A stretch of 64,000 nt of DNA from Chitinophaga pollutisoli (GTDB lineage: Bacteria > Bacteroidota > Bacteroidia > Chitinophagales > Chitinophagaceae): assembly GCF_038396755.1 (NCBI RefSeq), contig NZ_CP149822.1, positions 3,844,001 to 3,908,000 on the forward strand, given 5' to 3'. Shown one piece after another: positions 44,219 through 52,177 of the stretch. A model generated the notes under the pieces. That model had not been told where the DNA came from. It ran no database searches and saw nothing but the letters and a program-made list of their open reading frames with translations. The position numbers and the translations under genes were made by a program. Within the stretch, counting starts at the first letter, position 1, and each line of letters starts with the position of its first letter.

Positions 44219-44824
44219 ATGCAAGCGTATGAACTGACGGCAGACGAATTGGCCCTGGCGGCTGATGCGGAAATCATTCTGACGAAGAACCGGGTGATCG
44301 GGAAGGTGTTTGCGCTCTTCGGGGCGTTGCAAAGGGCCATGGAGGCGGATGCGGTGATCGGGGGATATGGGATGGAGGGGGCGCAGCCGCCGAAGATCTC
44401 GCGGGGGGAACAATACCAGGGATTGCCGTACGTGATGCTGGACTATCCGCGCGCCTTCGGTCGGGAAAGCATCTTCGCCTGCCGCACTTTTTTCTGGTGG
44501 GGGCGGTATTTCAGCCTTACGCTGCACCTGGCCGGCGGGGCGCTGGAACGCCATCGCGGCGCGCTAACGGGCATGCACGAACGGCTCGCATCCGCGGGAT
44601 GGTACGTTTGTGTGAACGACGATCCCTGGCAGCATCATTTCGGGGAAGACAACTACCGCGCGGCCGCATCCGTTTCGCAAACGGAATGGGAGGAGCTCCT
44701 GCGGAAGCCTTTCTTCAAATTAGCTAAACAGTGTAAGTTGAGGGATTGGGAAAAAATCATGCCCGTTGCGGCGGCCAGTTATGCTTCGCTGCTGGGCTGG
44801 CTGGGAGGTTCCTCAGTCAGATAG
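44219..44824 (+). CDS. Conserved protein of unknown function
   Basis: 201 residues, no signal peptide, no clear TM segment. Many Trp, Tyr and Phe residues; segments PKISRGEQYQGLPYVMLDYP and FFWWGRYFSLTLHLAG look strongly conserved in character, but I do not recognise the family. It is divergent from the LptF/LptG-type gene (142 bp) and convergent with the START-like gene at 44830, only 5 bp apart. Codon use matches the neighbours, so it is a resident gene. Nothing in the sequence points to a catalytic centre. Confidence 0.65.
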   Translation: MQAYELTADELALAADAEIILTKNRVIGKVFALFGALQRAMEADAVIGGYGMEGAQPPKISRGEQYQGLPYVMLDYPRAFGRESIFACRTFFWWGRYFSLTLHLAGGALERHRGALTGMHERLASAGWYVCVNDDPWQHHFGEDNYRAAASVSQTEWEELLRKPFFKLAKQCKLRDWEKIMPVAAASYASLLGWLGGSSVR

Positions 44825-44829
44825 TCAGG

Positions 44830-45210
44830 TTAATTGCCGATTCGGTGGAAAAGATCCTTGATCTGGTAATCCCAGAGCTGGCTTTGATCCGCCACTTCTT
44901 TCTTCTCTGCAAAATCCTTGATTACCAGGATTGTCATGTTCGTTACTTCTGAAATCCGGATCCGGAATTCGAAATATTCATTTTTGGGAGCGTGTGTCCA
45001 ATGTAAACGGATATACTCGTCTTCTTCCTGTTCCAGTACTTCTGCTTCCTCCGCTGATCCATTCCAGGAAAAGGAGAAAACATTGTCCCGGAAATCTACC
45101 TTGTCTGCAAACCACTCCTGGAGGCCTGCCGGGGTTGATAAAAACTCGAAAAGAATACTGGGAGAGCACCGCACCGGATATTCTAACTCATATTGCACTT
45201 TCTTTGACAT
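44830..45210 (-). CDS. START/SRPBCC-like small protein
   Basis: 126 residues starting VQYELEYPVRCSPSILFEFL, then TPAGLQEWFADKV and a C-terminal helix (KDFAEKKEVADQSQLWDYQ), the pattern of the START-like or AHA1-like helix-grip fold that binds hydrophobic ligands or clients. It is acidic and cytoplasmic. It is encoded convergently with the unknown gene at 44219 and lies next to rpoD but on the other strand. Its ligand is unknown. Confidence 0.8.
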   Translation of the reverse strand: MSKKVQYELEYPVRCSPSILFEFLSTPAGLQEWFADKVDFRDNVFSFSWNGSAEEAEVLEQEEDEYIRLHWTHAPKNEYFEFRIRISEVTNMTILVIKDFAEKKEVADQSQLWDYQIKDLFHRIGN

Positions 45211-45521
45211 CGCACTGTATTATTATAGAAATCAAAATCATCTGCCTGCAATTATAGAAAAATATTTATTCTATCAAAATAAATTTTGAAAAACATTTTA
45301 TTTCCTAATCCCTTCATTTTCACGATTTACAACTAAAAGGAATATAAAAAAATTATTTTATGTATTTTGCAACGGATTACATGTTTAAACCTACCAGCCG
45401 TCCATTACCATGACAATCAACGGTGAATCCGGTATTAGTGCTGGTTAATGCGGTATAGCACGAACAGATTATTACCAACAATCGATTTTGCTTGAAAAGG
45501 ATTCAATGGTTAGTAATTTTT
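45211..45521. other. AT-rich intergenic region upstream of rpoD
   Basis: No gene is visible. The left part is very AT-rich with stops in all frames and contains the upstream region of the START-like gene. The rpoD promoter follows directly at 45522. Confidence 0.5.
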
Positions 45522-45552
45522 TTTGGGTCGTATCTAAAAAAAGTTATTTTTG
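45522..45552 (+). promoter_or_regulatory. Sigma-A promoter of rpoD
   Basis: TTTG at 45522-45525, spacer 19 bp, and a perfect -7 element TATTTTTG at 45545-45552. Expected transcript start is near 45557, leaving a leader of roughly 55 nt before the preferred ATG at 45611. Confidence 0.75.
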
Positions 45553-45578
45553 TTGGGCATTCTTCTAAAATAACTTTT
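45539..45578. promoter_or_regulatory. Perfect 12-bp inverted repeat overlapping the rpoD promoter
   Basis: AAAAGTTATTTT at 45539-45550 and its exact reverse complement at 45567-45578 are separated by 16 bp. The left arm covers most of the -7 element and the right arm lies about 10 bp into the transcript, so a dimeric protein bound here would block or tune rpoD transcription. Because the left arm is mostly not transcribed it cannot act as an RNA hairpin. Confidence 0.5.
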
Positions 45579-45610
45579 AAATAACCTGTAACTGTTCCCG
45601 TGCTATGTCA

Positions 45611-46480
45611 ATGCGCCAACTAAAAATCACGAAGTCCATCACGAATCGTGAGTCCCAGTCGCTAGAAAAGTATTTGCAGGAGATCGGCAAAGTGGATCTC
45701 ATTACGCCGGAAGAAGAAGTCAACCTGGCCATCCGCATCAAGCAGGGCGACCAGCGCGCGTTAGAAAAACTCACCAAGGCCAACCTCCGCTTCGTGGTAT
45801 CTGTCGCCAAACAGTACCAGAACCAGGGCCTTTCCCTCTCAGATCTCATCAACGAAGGCAACCTCGGCCTCATCAAAGCCGCCCAGCGCTTCGATGAAAC
45901 CCGCGGCTTCAAATTCATTTCATACGCCGTATGGTGGATCCGTCAATCCATCCTCCAGGCGCTCGCAGAGCAATCCCGCATCGTGCGCCTCCCGCTGAAC
46001 AAAGTGGGGCTCTCCAACAAAATTTCCAAAGCCTATTCCCAGCTGGAACAGGAATTTGAACGCGAGCCCTCGCCCGATGAGCTCGCCACCATCCTCGAAA
46101 TCAACACCGAGGAAGTGGAAGCCACCCTAGGCGTTGCCGCCCGCCACGTGTCCATGGACGCGCCGTTCATCGACGGGGAGGACAACTCCCTGCTCGACGT
46201 GCTCGAGAACCCCAACGCCGTATCGGCAGACGAGGAGCTCGACCACCACGATTCCCTCCGCCGCGAGATCGAGCGCTCCCTGTCCACCCTCACCGACCGC
46301 CAGAAAGACGTGATCATGCTCTATTTCGGCATCGGCGTGGAACATCCCATGAGCCTCGAAGACATCGGCGAAAAATTCGGCCTTACCCGCGAACGTGTAC
46401 GCCAGATCAAAGACAAGGCGATCACCAAGCTCCGCACTACTTCCCGCAGCAAACTCCTGCGGAATTACCTCGGCGGCTGA
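45611..46480 (+). CDS. rpoD: Primary RNA polymerase sigma factor, short Bacteroidota type
   Basis: The second ATG (45611) gives 289 residues starting [15 protein letters not shown], the usual start in this phylum; the ATG at 45605 adds two residues. Region 1.2 ([15 protein letters not shown]), region 2 (about 50-125; [23 protein letters not shown] and [10 protein letters not shown]), region 3 and region 4 with the DNA-binding helix [22 protein letters not shown] are all present. The large non-conserved region and the long acidic N-terminus of proteobacterial RpoD are absent, as is normal here. It directs recognition of the TTG-N19-TANNTTTG promoters seen in this window. Confidence 0.96.
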   Translation: MRQLKITKSITNRESQSLEKYLQEIGKVDLITPEEEVNLAIRIKQGDQRALEKLTKANLRFVVSVAKQYQNQGLSLSDLINEGNLGLIKAAQRFDETRGFKFISYAVWWIRQSILQALAEQSRIVRLPLNKVGLSNKISKAYSQLEQEFEREPSPDELATILEINTEEVEATLGVAARHVSMDAPFIDGEDNSLLDVLENPNAVSADEELDHHDSLRREIERSLSTLTDRQKDVIMLYFGIGVEHPMSLEDIGEKFGLTRERVRQIKDKAITKLRTTSRSKLLRNYLGG

Positions 46481-46507
46481 TTTTTTCCCGCGAACGCAGT
46501 AAAAACT

Positions 46508-46552
46508 TATTTTTGCAGTCCAAATGGTGAATATTCGAAATATTCACCATTT
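46508..46552 (+). promoter_or_regulatory. -7 element of ffh followed by a perfect palindrome
   Basis: TATTTTTG at 46508-46515 is a perfect -7 element without a TTG at -33. Starting about where the transcript should begin, 14-bp arms 46522-46535 and 46539-46552 are exact reverse complements around CGA, followed by a short T-rich run. It may be the rpoD terminator, an operator or a 5' hairpin of the ffh mRNA. The ffh ATG is at 46586. Confidence 0.55.
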
Positions 46553-46585
46553 TGCATTTTTTAAAGATCATACCAGCATACGAAT

Positions 46586-47905
46586 ATGTTTGAATCATTA
46601 TCAGAGCGGCTCGAGTCAGCCTTTAAACAGCTGAAAGGCGAGGGGCGCATCTCGGAGATTAACATCGCTACTACCGTGAAAGAGATCCGCCGCGCTTTGG
46701 TGGACGCGGACGTGAACTATAAAATCGCGAAAGACTTTACCGATAAAGTAAAAGACAAAGCCCTCGGCGAAAAGGTAATCACCGCCATCTCCCCCGGCCA
46801 GCTCATGGTCAAAATCGTAAAAGACGAGCTGGTGGAACTGATGGGCAACACCGAAGTGGAGCTGGAGCTCAAAGCCAACCCCACCGTAATCCTCATTGCA
46901 GGCTTGCAGGGTTCGGGTAAAACCACCTTCTCCGGCAAGCTGGCCAATTTCCTCAAATCCAAGAAAAGCAAGAAACCCCTGCTCGTGGCGGCGGATATTT
47001 ACCGTCCCGCGGCGATCGACCAGCTGCAGGTGCTCGGCGGTCAGATCGGGGTGGAAGTATATAGCGAACCTGAGAACAAGAACGCCGTACAGATCGCGGA
47101 AAACGCCATCAAGCAGGCCAAGGCCAACGGCAATAACGTCGTGATCATCGATACCGCGGGCCGCCTGGCGGTCGACGAGGTGATGATGACCGAGGTGAGC
47201 AACGTGAAAAAGGCCGTGCAGCCCCAGGAAATCCTGTTCGTGGTGGACTCCATGACCGGCCAGGACGCGGTGAACACCGCCAAGGCGTTCAACGAAAAGC
47301 TCGACTTCTCCGGTATCGTGCTCACGAAGCTGGACGGCGACACCCGCGGTGGCGCGGCGCTGACCATCACCTACACGGTGCAGAAACCGATCAAGTTCGT
47401 GTCCATGGGCGAAAAGCTCGACACGCTGGACGTGTTCTACCCCGAGCGTATGGCGCAGCGTATCCTGGGCATGGGCGACATCACCACGCTGGTGGAGCGG
47501 GCGCAGGCGCAGTTTAACGAAGAGCAGGCCAAGAAGCTGGAAAAGAAAATCCGCCAGAACCAGTTCGATTTCGACGATTTCAAGGAACAGCTGGCGCAGA
47601 TCAAGAAGATGGGCTCCATCAAGGATTTGCTGGGCATGATCCCCGGGGTGGGCAAGGCCGTGAAGGACCTGGACATCAGCGACGATGCGTTCAAGGGCAT
47701 CGAGGCCATGATCAATTCCATGACGCCGGCGGAGCGGGCCAACCCCGACCTGATCGACGGCAGCCGCCGCCGACGCATTGCGAAAGGGGCGGGCAAGGAA
47801 ATTGCCGACGTGAACCAGTTCATGAAGCAATTTGAGCAGATGCGGCAGATGATGAAAATGATGAATAAGATGCCCGGAGGAGCCAAAGGGCTCAAGATGA
47901 GATAG
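46586..47905 (+). CDS. ffh: Signal recognition particle protein Ffh
   Basis: 439 residues in the standard order: N domain (about 1-90), GTPase G domain with GLQGSGKTTF (P-loop, about 107-116), the DTAGRL motif, TKLDGDTRGGAAL, then the Met-rich M domain (about 300-439) with RMAQRILGMGDITTL and MRQMMKMMNKMPGG. Ffh binds signal sequences of nascent membrane proteins together with 4.5S RNA and docks at FtsY. Length is normal. It follows rpoD by 105 bp and precedes rpsP, the usual neighbourhood of ribosome-linked genes. Confidence 0.97.
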   Translation: MFESLSERLESAFKQLKGEGRISEINIATTVKEIRRALVDADVNYKIAKDFTDKVKDKALGEKVITAISPGQLMVKIVKDELVELMGNTEVELELKANPTVILIAGLQGSGKTTFSGKLANFLKSKKSKKPLLVAADIYRPAAIDQLQVLGGQIGVEVYSEPENKNAVQIAENAIKQAKANGNNVVIIDTAGRLAVDEVMMTEVSNVKKAVQPQEILFVVDSMTGQDAVNTAKAFNEKLDFSGIVLTKLDGDTRGGAALTITYTVQKPIKFVSMGEKLDTLDVFYPERMAQRILGMGDITTLVERAQAQFNEEQAKKLEKKIRQNQFDFDDFKEQLAQIKKMGSIKDLLGMIPGVGKAVKDLDISDDAFKGIEAMINSMTPAERANPDLIDGSRRRRIAKGAGKEIADVNQFMKQFEQMRQMMKMMNKMPGGAKGLKMR

Positions 47906-47941
47906 TTAAAATAGCGGCAAAAGTAAAAAGTGAACTTTTAT

Positions 47942-47972
47942 TTTGTGAAATTCATTTTAAGCTATACATTTG
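47942..47972 (+). promoter_or_regulatory. Sigma-A promoter of rpsP
   Basis: TTTG at 47942-47945, 19-bp spacer, and a perfect -7 element TACATTTG at 47965-47972. The leader to the ATG at 48030 would be about 53 nt. Confidence 0.75.
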
Positions 47973-48029
47973 CTGCCCCAATAGAAACAATTTTTTTTCA
48001 CCACTCGCAAAAAATAATTCGACTTATTT

Positions 48030-48494
48030 ATGCCAGTTAAGATCAGATTACAGAGACACGGCGCCAAGAAAAGACCTTTTTACTTTATCGTAGTGGCTGA
48101 TGCCCGCGCGCCCCGTGATGGTAAATTCATTCAGAAAATCGGTACCTACAATCCCCTGACTGTACCGGCTTCTATCAACATTGACACGCAGAAAGCGCTC
48201 CGCTGGCTGCAGAAAGGTGCTCAACCCACCGACACTGTTCGTAGAATCCTGTCTTTCAAAGGCGTACTGTACCTGAAGCACCTGCTCCGCGGTGTGAAAC
48301 TCGGTTTGTTCGACGAACCTACCGCTTACACCAAGTTCGAGCAATGGCAGGCTGACCACGAAGAAAAAGTGACTGCCCGCCGCGAAAGCCAGAAAAGAGT
48401 AGTACGCGCTGCCGCTCCGGTAGTTCGTAAAGTTGAAGACGTAGCTCCGAGCGCTCCCGCCGCTGAAGAAGGCGAAGCACCGGCAGAAGCATAA
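48030..48494 (+). CDS. rpsP: 30S ribosomal protein S16 with C-terminal extension
   Basis: 154 residues. The first 80 are a standard S16 ([19 protein letters not shown], then [14 protein letters not shown] and [20 protein letters not shown]). The remaining about 70 residues are Ala/Glu/Lys-rich and low in complexity, ending in EGEAPAEA; such tails are common for S16 of this phylum. It helps to assemble the small ribosomal subunit. It has its own promoter and is followed by a hairpin before rimM. Confidence 0.96.
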   Translation: MPVKIRLQRHGAKKRPFYFIVVADARAPRDGKFIQKIGTYNPLTVPASINIDTQKALRWLQKGAQPTDTVRRILSFKGVLYLKHLLRGVKLGLFDEPTAYTKFEQWQADHEEKVTARRESQKRVVRAAAPVVRKVEDVAPSAPAAEEGEAPAEA

Positions 48495-48514
48495 TCGACA
48501 GTATAACACATTTC

Positions 48515-48550
48515 AAAAAGGGAAGATTTGCTCGCAAAGATTCCCTTTTT
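48515..48550 (+). terminator. Terminator-like hairpin between rpsP and rimM
   Basis: A 10-bp outer stem (48515-48524 with 48541-48550) and a 5-bp inner stem (48527-48531 with 48534-48538) are separated by facing GA/GA, which can pair as tandem sheared G-A. The outer stem ends in T5. It lies 20 bp after rpsP and only 22 bp before rimM, so it may reduce rather than stop read-through. Confidence 0.65.
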
Positions 48551-48572
48551 GCTTTTTACCACCATCCGTTCC

Positions 48573-49094
48573 ATGGCGAATTATTTCAATATCGGCAAAC
48601 TGGCCGCTGTTCACGGTACAGACGGGGAATTGCTGTTGAAGCACAGCCTCGGCAAGCGGTCGTCGCTCAAAGACGTGTCCGCCATCTTCATCGAGGAGCA
48701 TAAAGGCAGTTTTCTTCCTTATTTCGTGCAAAAGGCGAAAGCGAAGGACGCGGAGCATATTTACCTCAAACTGGAGGGGATCGACACGCGGGAATCGGCC
48801 AGGGCTTACCTGCAGAAGGGGATTTATCTCCAGGAGGAGGATTTCCAGGCGCAGGCTTCCGGCCAGGCGCCCCTGAGCCTGCTGGGCTATGTGGCGAGTG
48901 ACAGGGAGCATGGCGAACTGGGAACGATAGATGAGATCATCGAAATGCCGCACCAGCTGCTGGCCAGGGTAACCTACAGGGAGAAGGAAATGCTGCTGCC
49001 GCTGAACGAGCAAACCATGCTGAAGGTGGACCGGAAGGGCAAAATCCTGCATCTCGACCTGCCGGCCGGGCTGCTCGACATTTATTTAGGGTAA
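48573..49094 (+). CDS. rimM: Ribosome maturation factor RimM
   Basis: The ATG at 48573 gives 173 residues starting MANYFNIGKLAAVHGTDGEL, the typical RimM start; the frame open from 48528 would add residues encoded by the terminator hairpin. N-terminal beta-barrel domain (about 1-95) and PRC-barrel domain (about 98-173; YVASDREHGELGTIDEI). RimM acts in processing of the 30S head with S19. It is 12 bp before trmD, the usual order rpsP-rimM-trmD-rplS. Confidence 0.94.
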   Translation: MANYFNIGKLAAVHGTDGELLLKHSLGKRSSLKDVSAIFIEEHKGSFLPYFVQKAKAKDAEHIYLKLEGIDTRESARAYLQKGIYLQEEDFQAQASGQAPLSLLGYVASDREHGELGTIDEIIEMPHQLLARVTYREKEMLLPLNEQTMLKVDRKGKILHLDLPAGLLDIYLG

Positions 49095-49106
49095 CAGAAA
49101 CACGAT

Positions 49107-49787
49107 ATGCGGATAGACATCATTACCGTACAGCCCGATCTGCTGGAGAGCCCTTTCTCCCATTCGATCATGAAAAGGGCGAGGAACAAGGGCCTGCTGG
49201 AGGTGAACGTGCACCAGCTGCGCGACTATTCCACGCTGAAGAACAGTCAGACCGACGATTACCAGTTCGGCGGCGGGGCGGGGATGGTGATGATGATCGA
49301 GCCGCTGGTGAACGCCATCGAGTCACTGCAAAAAGAAGTGACCTACGACGAGATCATTTACATGACGCCGGACGGGCAAAAGTTCGACCAGCGGACGGCC
49401 AACCGGTTGTCGATGAAAGGTAACCTGCTGATTATCTGCGGTCATTACAAAGGTATAGACGAGCGGGTGCGGGAGCATTTCGTGACGATGGAGATTTCCA
49501 TCGGGGATTTCGTGTTGTCGGGCGGGGAATTGGCGGCCGCGGTGGTGGTGGATGCGATCGGGCGGTTGTTGCCCGGAGTGCTGGGCGACGAGACTTCGGC
49601 GCTTTTCGACTCTTTCCAGGATGATTTGCTGGCGCCGCCGGTGTATACCCGGCCGGAGGAGTTCAGGGGCTGGAAGGTGCCTGCGATCCTCATGAGCGGG
49701 GATCACCGGAAGATAGACGAGTGGCGGCATGAGGAGGCGGTAAGGCGGACGAAAGCCCGCCGGCCGGACATGCTGGACCATGACTGA
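49107..49787 (+). CDS. trmD: tRNA (guanine-N1)-methyltransferase TrmD
   Basis: 226 residues. It begins [20 protein letters not shown] and contains the trefoil-knot SAM-binding region with [25 protein letters not shown] and [11 protein letters not shown], all typical of TrmD (methylates G37 of tRNAs with G at position 36, preventing frameshifting). The C-terminal domain ends normally. It is 12 bp after rimM; rplS follows with its own promoter. Confidence 0.96.
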   Translation: MRIDIITVQPDLLESPFSHSIMKRARNKGLLEVNVHQLRDYSTLKNSQTDDYQFGGGAGMVMMIEPLVNAIESLQKEVTYDEIIYMTPDGQKFDQRTANRLSMKGNLLIICGHYKGIDERVREHFVTMEISIGDFVLSGGELAAAVVVDAIGRLLPGVLGDETSALFDSFQDDLLAPPVYTRPEEFRGWKVPAILMSGDHRKIDEWRHEEAVRRTKARRPDMLDHD

Positions 49788-49819
49788 ATCAAATAAATTT
49801 TAAAAAACCGGGAAAAGGT

Positions 49820-49850
49820 CTTGGTAATTGGATATTCTTCCTTACCTTTG
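49820..49850 (+). promoter_or_regulatory. Sigma-A promoter of rplS
   Basis: CTTG at 49820-49823, spacer 19 bp, and a perfect -7 element TACCTTTG at 49843-49850. The ATG of rplS is at 49873. Confidence 0.72.
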
Positions 49851-49872
49851 CCGTCCTAATAATAATTGAAAG

Positions 49873-50220
49873 ATGAACGCGATTTCTTTTGTTCACGAGC
49901 AGTTGACTGCTAACAAGCAATTTCCGAAGTTTAAAGCCGGTGACAACGTTACCGTTAACTATAAGATCGTTGAAGGAAACAAGGAGCGTATCCAATCCTT
50001 CAAAGGCGACGTGGTGAAGATCCAGGGTACTGGTTTTACGGCTACTTTCACTGTTCGTAAGATCTCTGACGGGGTAGGCGTAGAGCGTCTGTTCCCGCTG
50101 TATTCTCCCAACATCGACAGCATCCTGCTGCACAAAGTTGGTAAAGTAAGAAGGGCTAAACTGTACTACCTGCGCGAGCGCCAGGGTAAAGCAGCCCGTA
50201 TCAAAGAAAAAAGGGTTTAG
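49873..50220 (+). CDS. rplS: 50S ribosomal protein L19
   Basis: 115 residues with the L19 motifs [29 protein letters not shown], the [17 protein letters not shown] block and [18 protein letters not shown] near the C-terminus. L19 sits at the interface of the ribosomal subunits. It has its own promoter and a strong terminator, although it ends the rpsP-rimM-trmD-rplS series. Confidence 0.97.
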   Translation: MNAISFVHEQLTANKQFPKFKAGDNVTVNYKIVEGNKERIQSFKGDVVKIQGTGFTATFTVRKISDGVGVERLFPLYSPNIDSILLHKVGKVRRAKLYYLRERQGKAARIKEKRV

Positions 50221-50244
50221 TATTTTATACAGGGAAATTAGTAT

Positions 50245-50275
50245 GCGGGGGTCCGGTAGGATTCCCGCTTTTTTT
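50245..50275 (+). terminator. Terminator of rplS
   Basis: A 10-bp stem with two G-U pairs (50245-50254 with 50259-50268) closes a GGTA loop and is followed by T7. It starts 25 bp after the rplS stop. Confidence 0.82.
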
Positions 50276-50344
50276 ATTGGGGATCAAGGGGTTGTAATGG
50301 GTTGTGAAGAAGACCTTAAAACTGGATTAAAGTAGGCCCGCAGG

Positions 50345-50375
50345 GTTGCGAAAGCCCAAATAAACGTTATCTTTG
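50345..50375 (+). promoter_or_regulatory. Sigma-A promoter of tatA
   Basis: GTTG at 50345-50348, spacer 19 bp, and a perfect -7 element TATCTTTG at 50368-50375. The tatA start is at 50405. Confidence 0.7.
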
Positions 50376-50404
50376 TTAGCTCGAACATTATAAAAAACTG
50401 AGAA

Positions 50405-50632
50405 ATGACTGCTATTTTCGTTAAATCACCTTTTTTACTTTTCCAGGAACTCGGTATGACGGAACTGATCCTCATCGCTGCTGTAGTATTGCTGCTGTTT
50501 GGCGGTAAGAAAATTCCTGAACTGATGCGTGGCCTGGGTAAAGGTATCCGTGAGTTCAAAGATGCGAAAGACAATGTGCGCCGCGAAGTAGAGGAAGGCA
50601 TCCGCGAGTCCGAAGTTAAGAAACAGGCTTAA
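50405..50632 (+). CDS. tatA: Sec-independent translocase component TatA/E
   Basis: 75 residues. One TM helix (about 18-35) is followed by the [23 protein letters not shown] amphipathic segment, the hallmark of TatA, and a charged C-terminus. TatA oligomers form the pore for folded proteins exported through the twin-arginine pathway. A start at the Met of residue 18 would cut into the TM helix, so 50405 is kept. gatA follows 76 bp downstream. The exported dismutase at 40088 could be a client. Confidence 0.92.
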   Translation: MTAIFVKSPFLLFQELGMTELILIAAVVLLLFGGKKIPELMRGLGKGIREFKDAKDNVRREVEEGIRESEVKKQA

Positions 50633-50708
50633 TTCCAGTACCCGCGACTAAATAGCAGGTGCAGAGCCGATTTTTACAGAGATCTACCATTGTAAGATTT
50701 AAACTGGT

Positions 50709-52162
50709 TTGGGTTTGACTGAATACAGCAGTATATCGTCTTTTCAGGAGGCGTTGTATGCCGGGAAAGCGAACTGCGAGGACACGGTACGGATGTACCT
50801 GGGCCGCATTGAGCAGACCCGTCATTTAAACGCATACCTGGAAGTTTTTACGGAAGACGCCCTCCGGCAGGCCCGTTCCCTGGATGAGAAGATCCAAAGG
50901 GGGAGCGGCCCGGTTTGCTGGCGGGCGTTGTCGTTGGCATCAAGGACGTTATATGTTATAAAGGGCACGCCGTGAGTGCGGCGAGCCGGATATTGGAGGG
51001 TTTTGAATCCCTCTACAACGCCACGGCGGTGGAAAGGCTCCTGGAAGCAGGGGCTATTATTATTGGCAGGCTGAACTGCGACGAATTCGCGATGGGGTCT
51101 ACCAATGAGAATTCCGCTTACGGCCCCACGCTCAATGCGTTGGACGAAACGCGTGTGCCGGGGGGATCGTCGGGCGGGTCCGCGGTAGCGGTACAGGCAG
51201 GGCTCTGCCATGTGAGCCTGGGTTCGGACACCGGTGGTTCGGTGCGGCAGCCGGCGGACTTTTGCGGTATCGTTGGGCTCAAGCCCAGCTACGGCCGTAT
51301 CAGCCGCCATGGCCTCTTAGCTTACGCGTCTTCATTTGATCAAATCGGCATTTTTGGCTCGAATATTGCAGATGTAGCGAAAGTTCTGCAAGTCATAGCC
51401 GGTCCCGATGCCTATGATAGCACGGCTTCCCAAAGTGGGGTGCCTGAATATCAGTTAAGTACCGATCTGCACAATAAAAAGCGCAAATTCGCGTATCTAA
51501 GGGATGCCCTTCATCACGAGGGGCTGGATCCGGAAATGAGGGGAGGATTTGAAAGTTTCTTTGAACAGTTAAAGGCGGAAGGTCATACCGTGGAAGCGGT
51601 TGATTTTGAATACCTTGATTTCGTGGTGGCGGCATATTACGTGCTTACTACGGCCGAGGCGTCCAGTAATTTAAGCCGGTACGACGGGGTCAAATATGGC
51701 TACCGGACGCCGGAACAGGGGCTGGACCTGTCCGATTTTTATCGGAAAAGCCGGTCTGAAGGCTTCGGGAAAGAGGTAAAAAGGCGTATATTGCTGGGAA
51801 CCTTCGTGCTGAGCGCCGGATATTACGACGCTTATTTCACGAAAGCGCAGCAGGTAAGAAGGCTGGTGGTGGAAAAGATGCAGCAGATCCTGCAGGCATA
51901 CGATGCCATCCTCCTGCCAACGGTACCTGCGACCGCGTTCAAAATCGGGGAGAAGACGGATGATCCGATCGCGATGTACCTGGCCGATATTTATACGGTG
52001 CTGGCCAACCTCACGGGGGTGCCGGCGATATCCGTTCCTTTAACACGGCATTCCAACGGAATGCCATATGGCCTACAGATTATAACAAAAGAATTAGACG
52101 AGCAGAACCTGTTAGAAATTGCAGAAACAGTGTTGCAGATGCAACAAATGAATACAGTTTAA
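50709..52162 (+). pseudogene. gatA: Asp-tRNA(Asn)/Glu-tRNA(Gln) amidotransferase subunit A, split by a frameshift
   Basis: The N-terminal part (50709 to about 50905) starts SSISSFQEALYAGKANCEDT after a TTG; no ATG is available in frame. Everything from LAGVVVGIKDV on continues in the frame that is one base earlier. Adding one G to the G5 run at 50899-50903 yields a continuous protein (RGERPGLLAG) of about 484 residues. The downstream part holds the amidase Lys (VGIKD), PGGSSGGSAVAVQAG and GSDTGGSVRQPA with the Ser-cisSer pair. GatA releases ammonia from Gln to convert mischarged tRNA. Either a sequencing error or a true break; a missing base in a homopolymer looks likelier. It follows tatA and is 15 bp before the transglycosylase gene. 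Confidence 0.85.
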
Positions 52163-52177
52163 AACAAACCTACGCGT

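Noticed and set aside
50899..50920. Programmed ribosomal frameshift in gatA
   Set aside because: There is no slippery heptamer or downstream pseudoknot that I can see, and GatA genes are not known to use one.
50915..52162. gatA as a separate shorter amidase starting at a TTG
   Set aside because: The preceding frame encodes the missing N-terminal helix region of GatA, so this is one gene with a frameshift.
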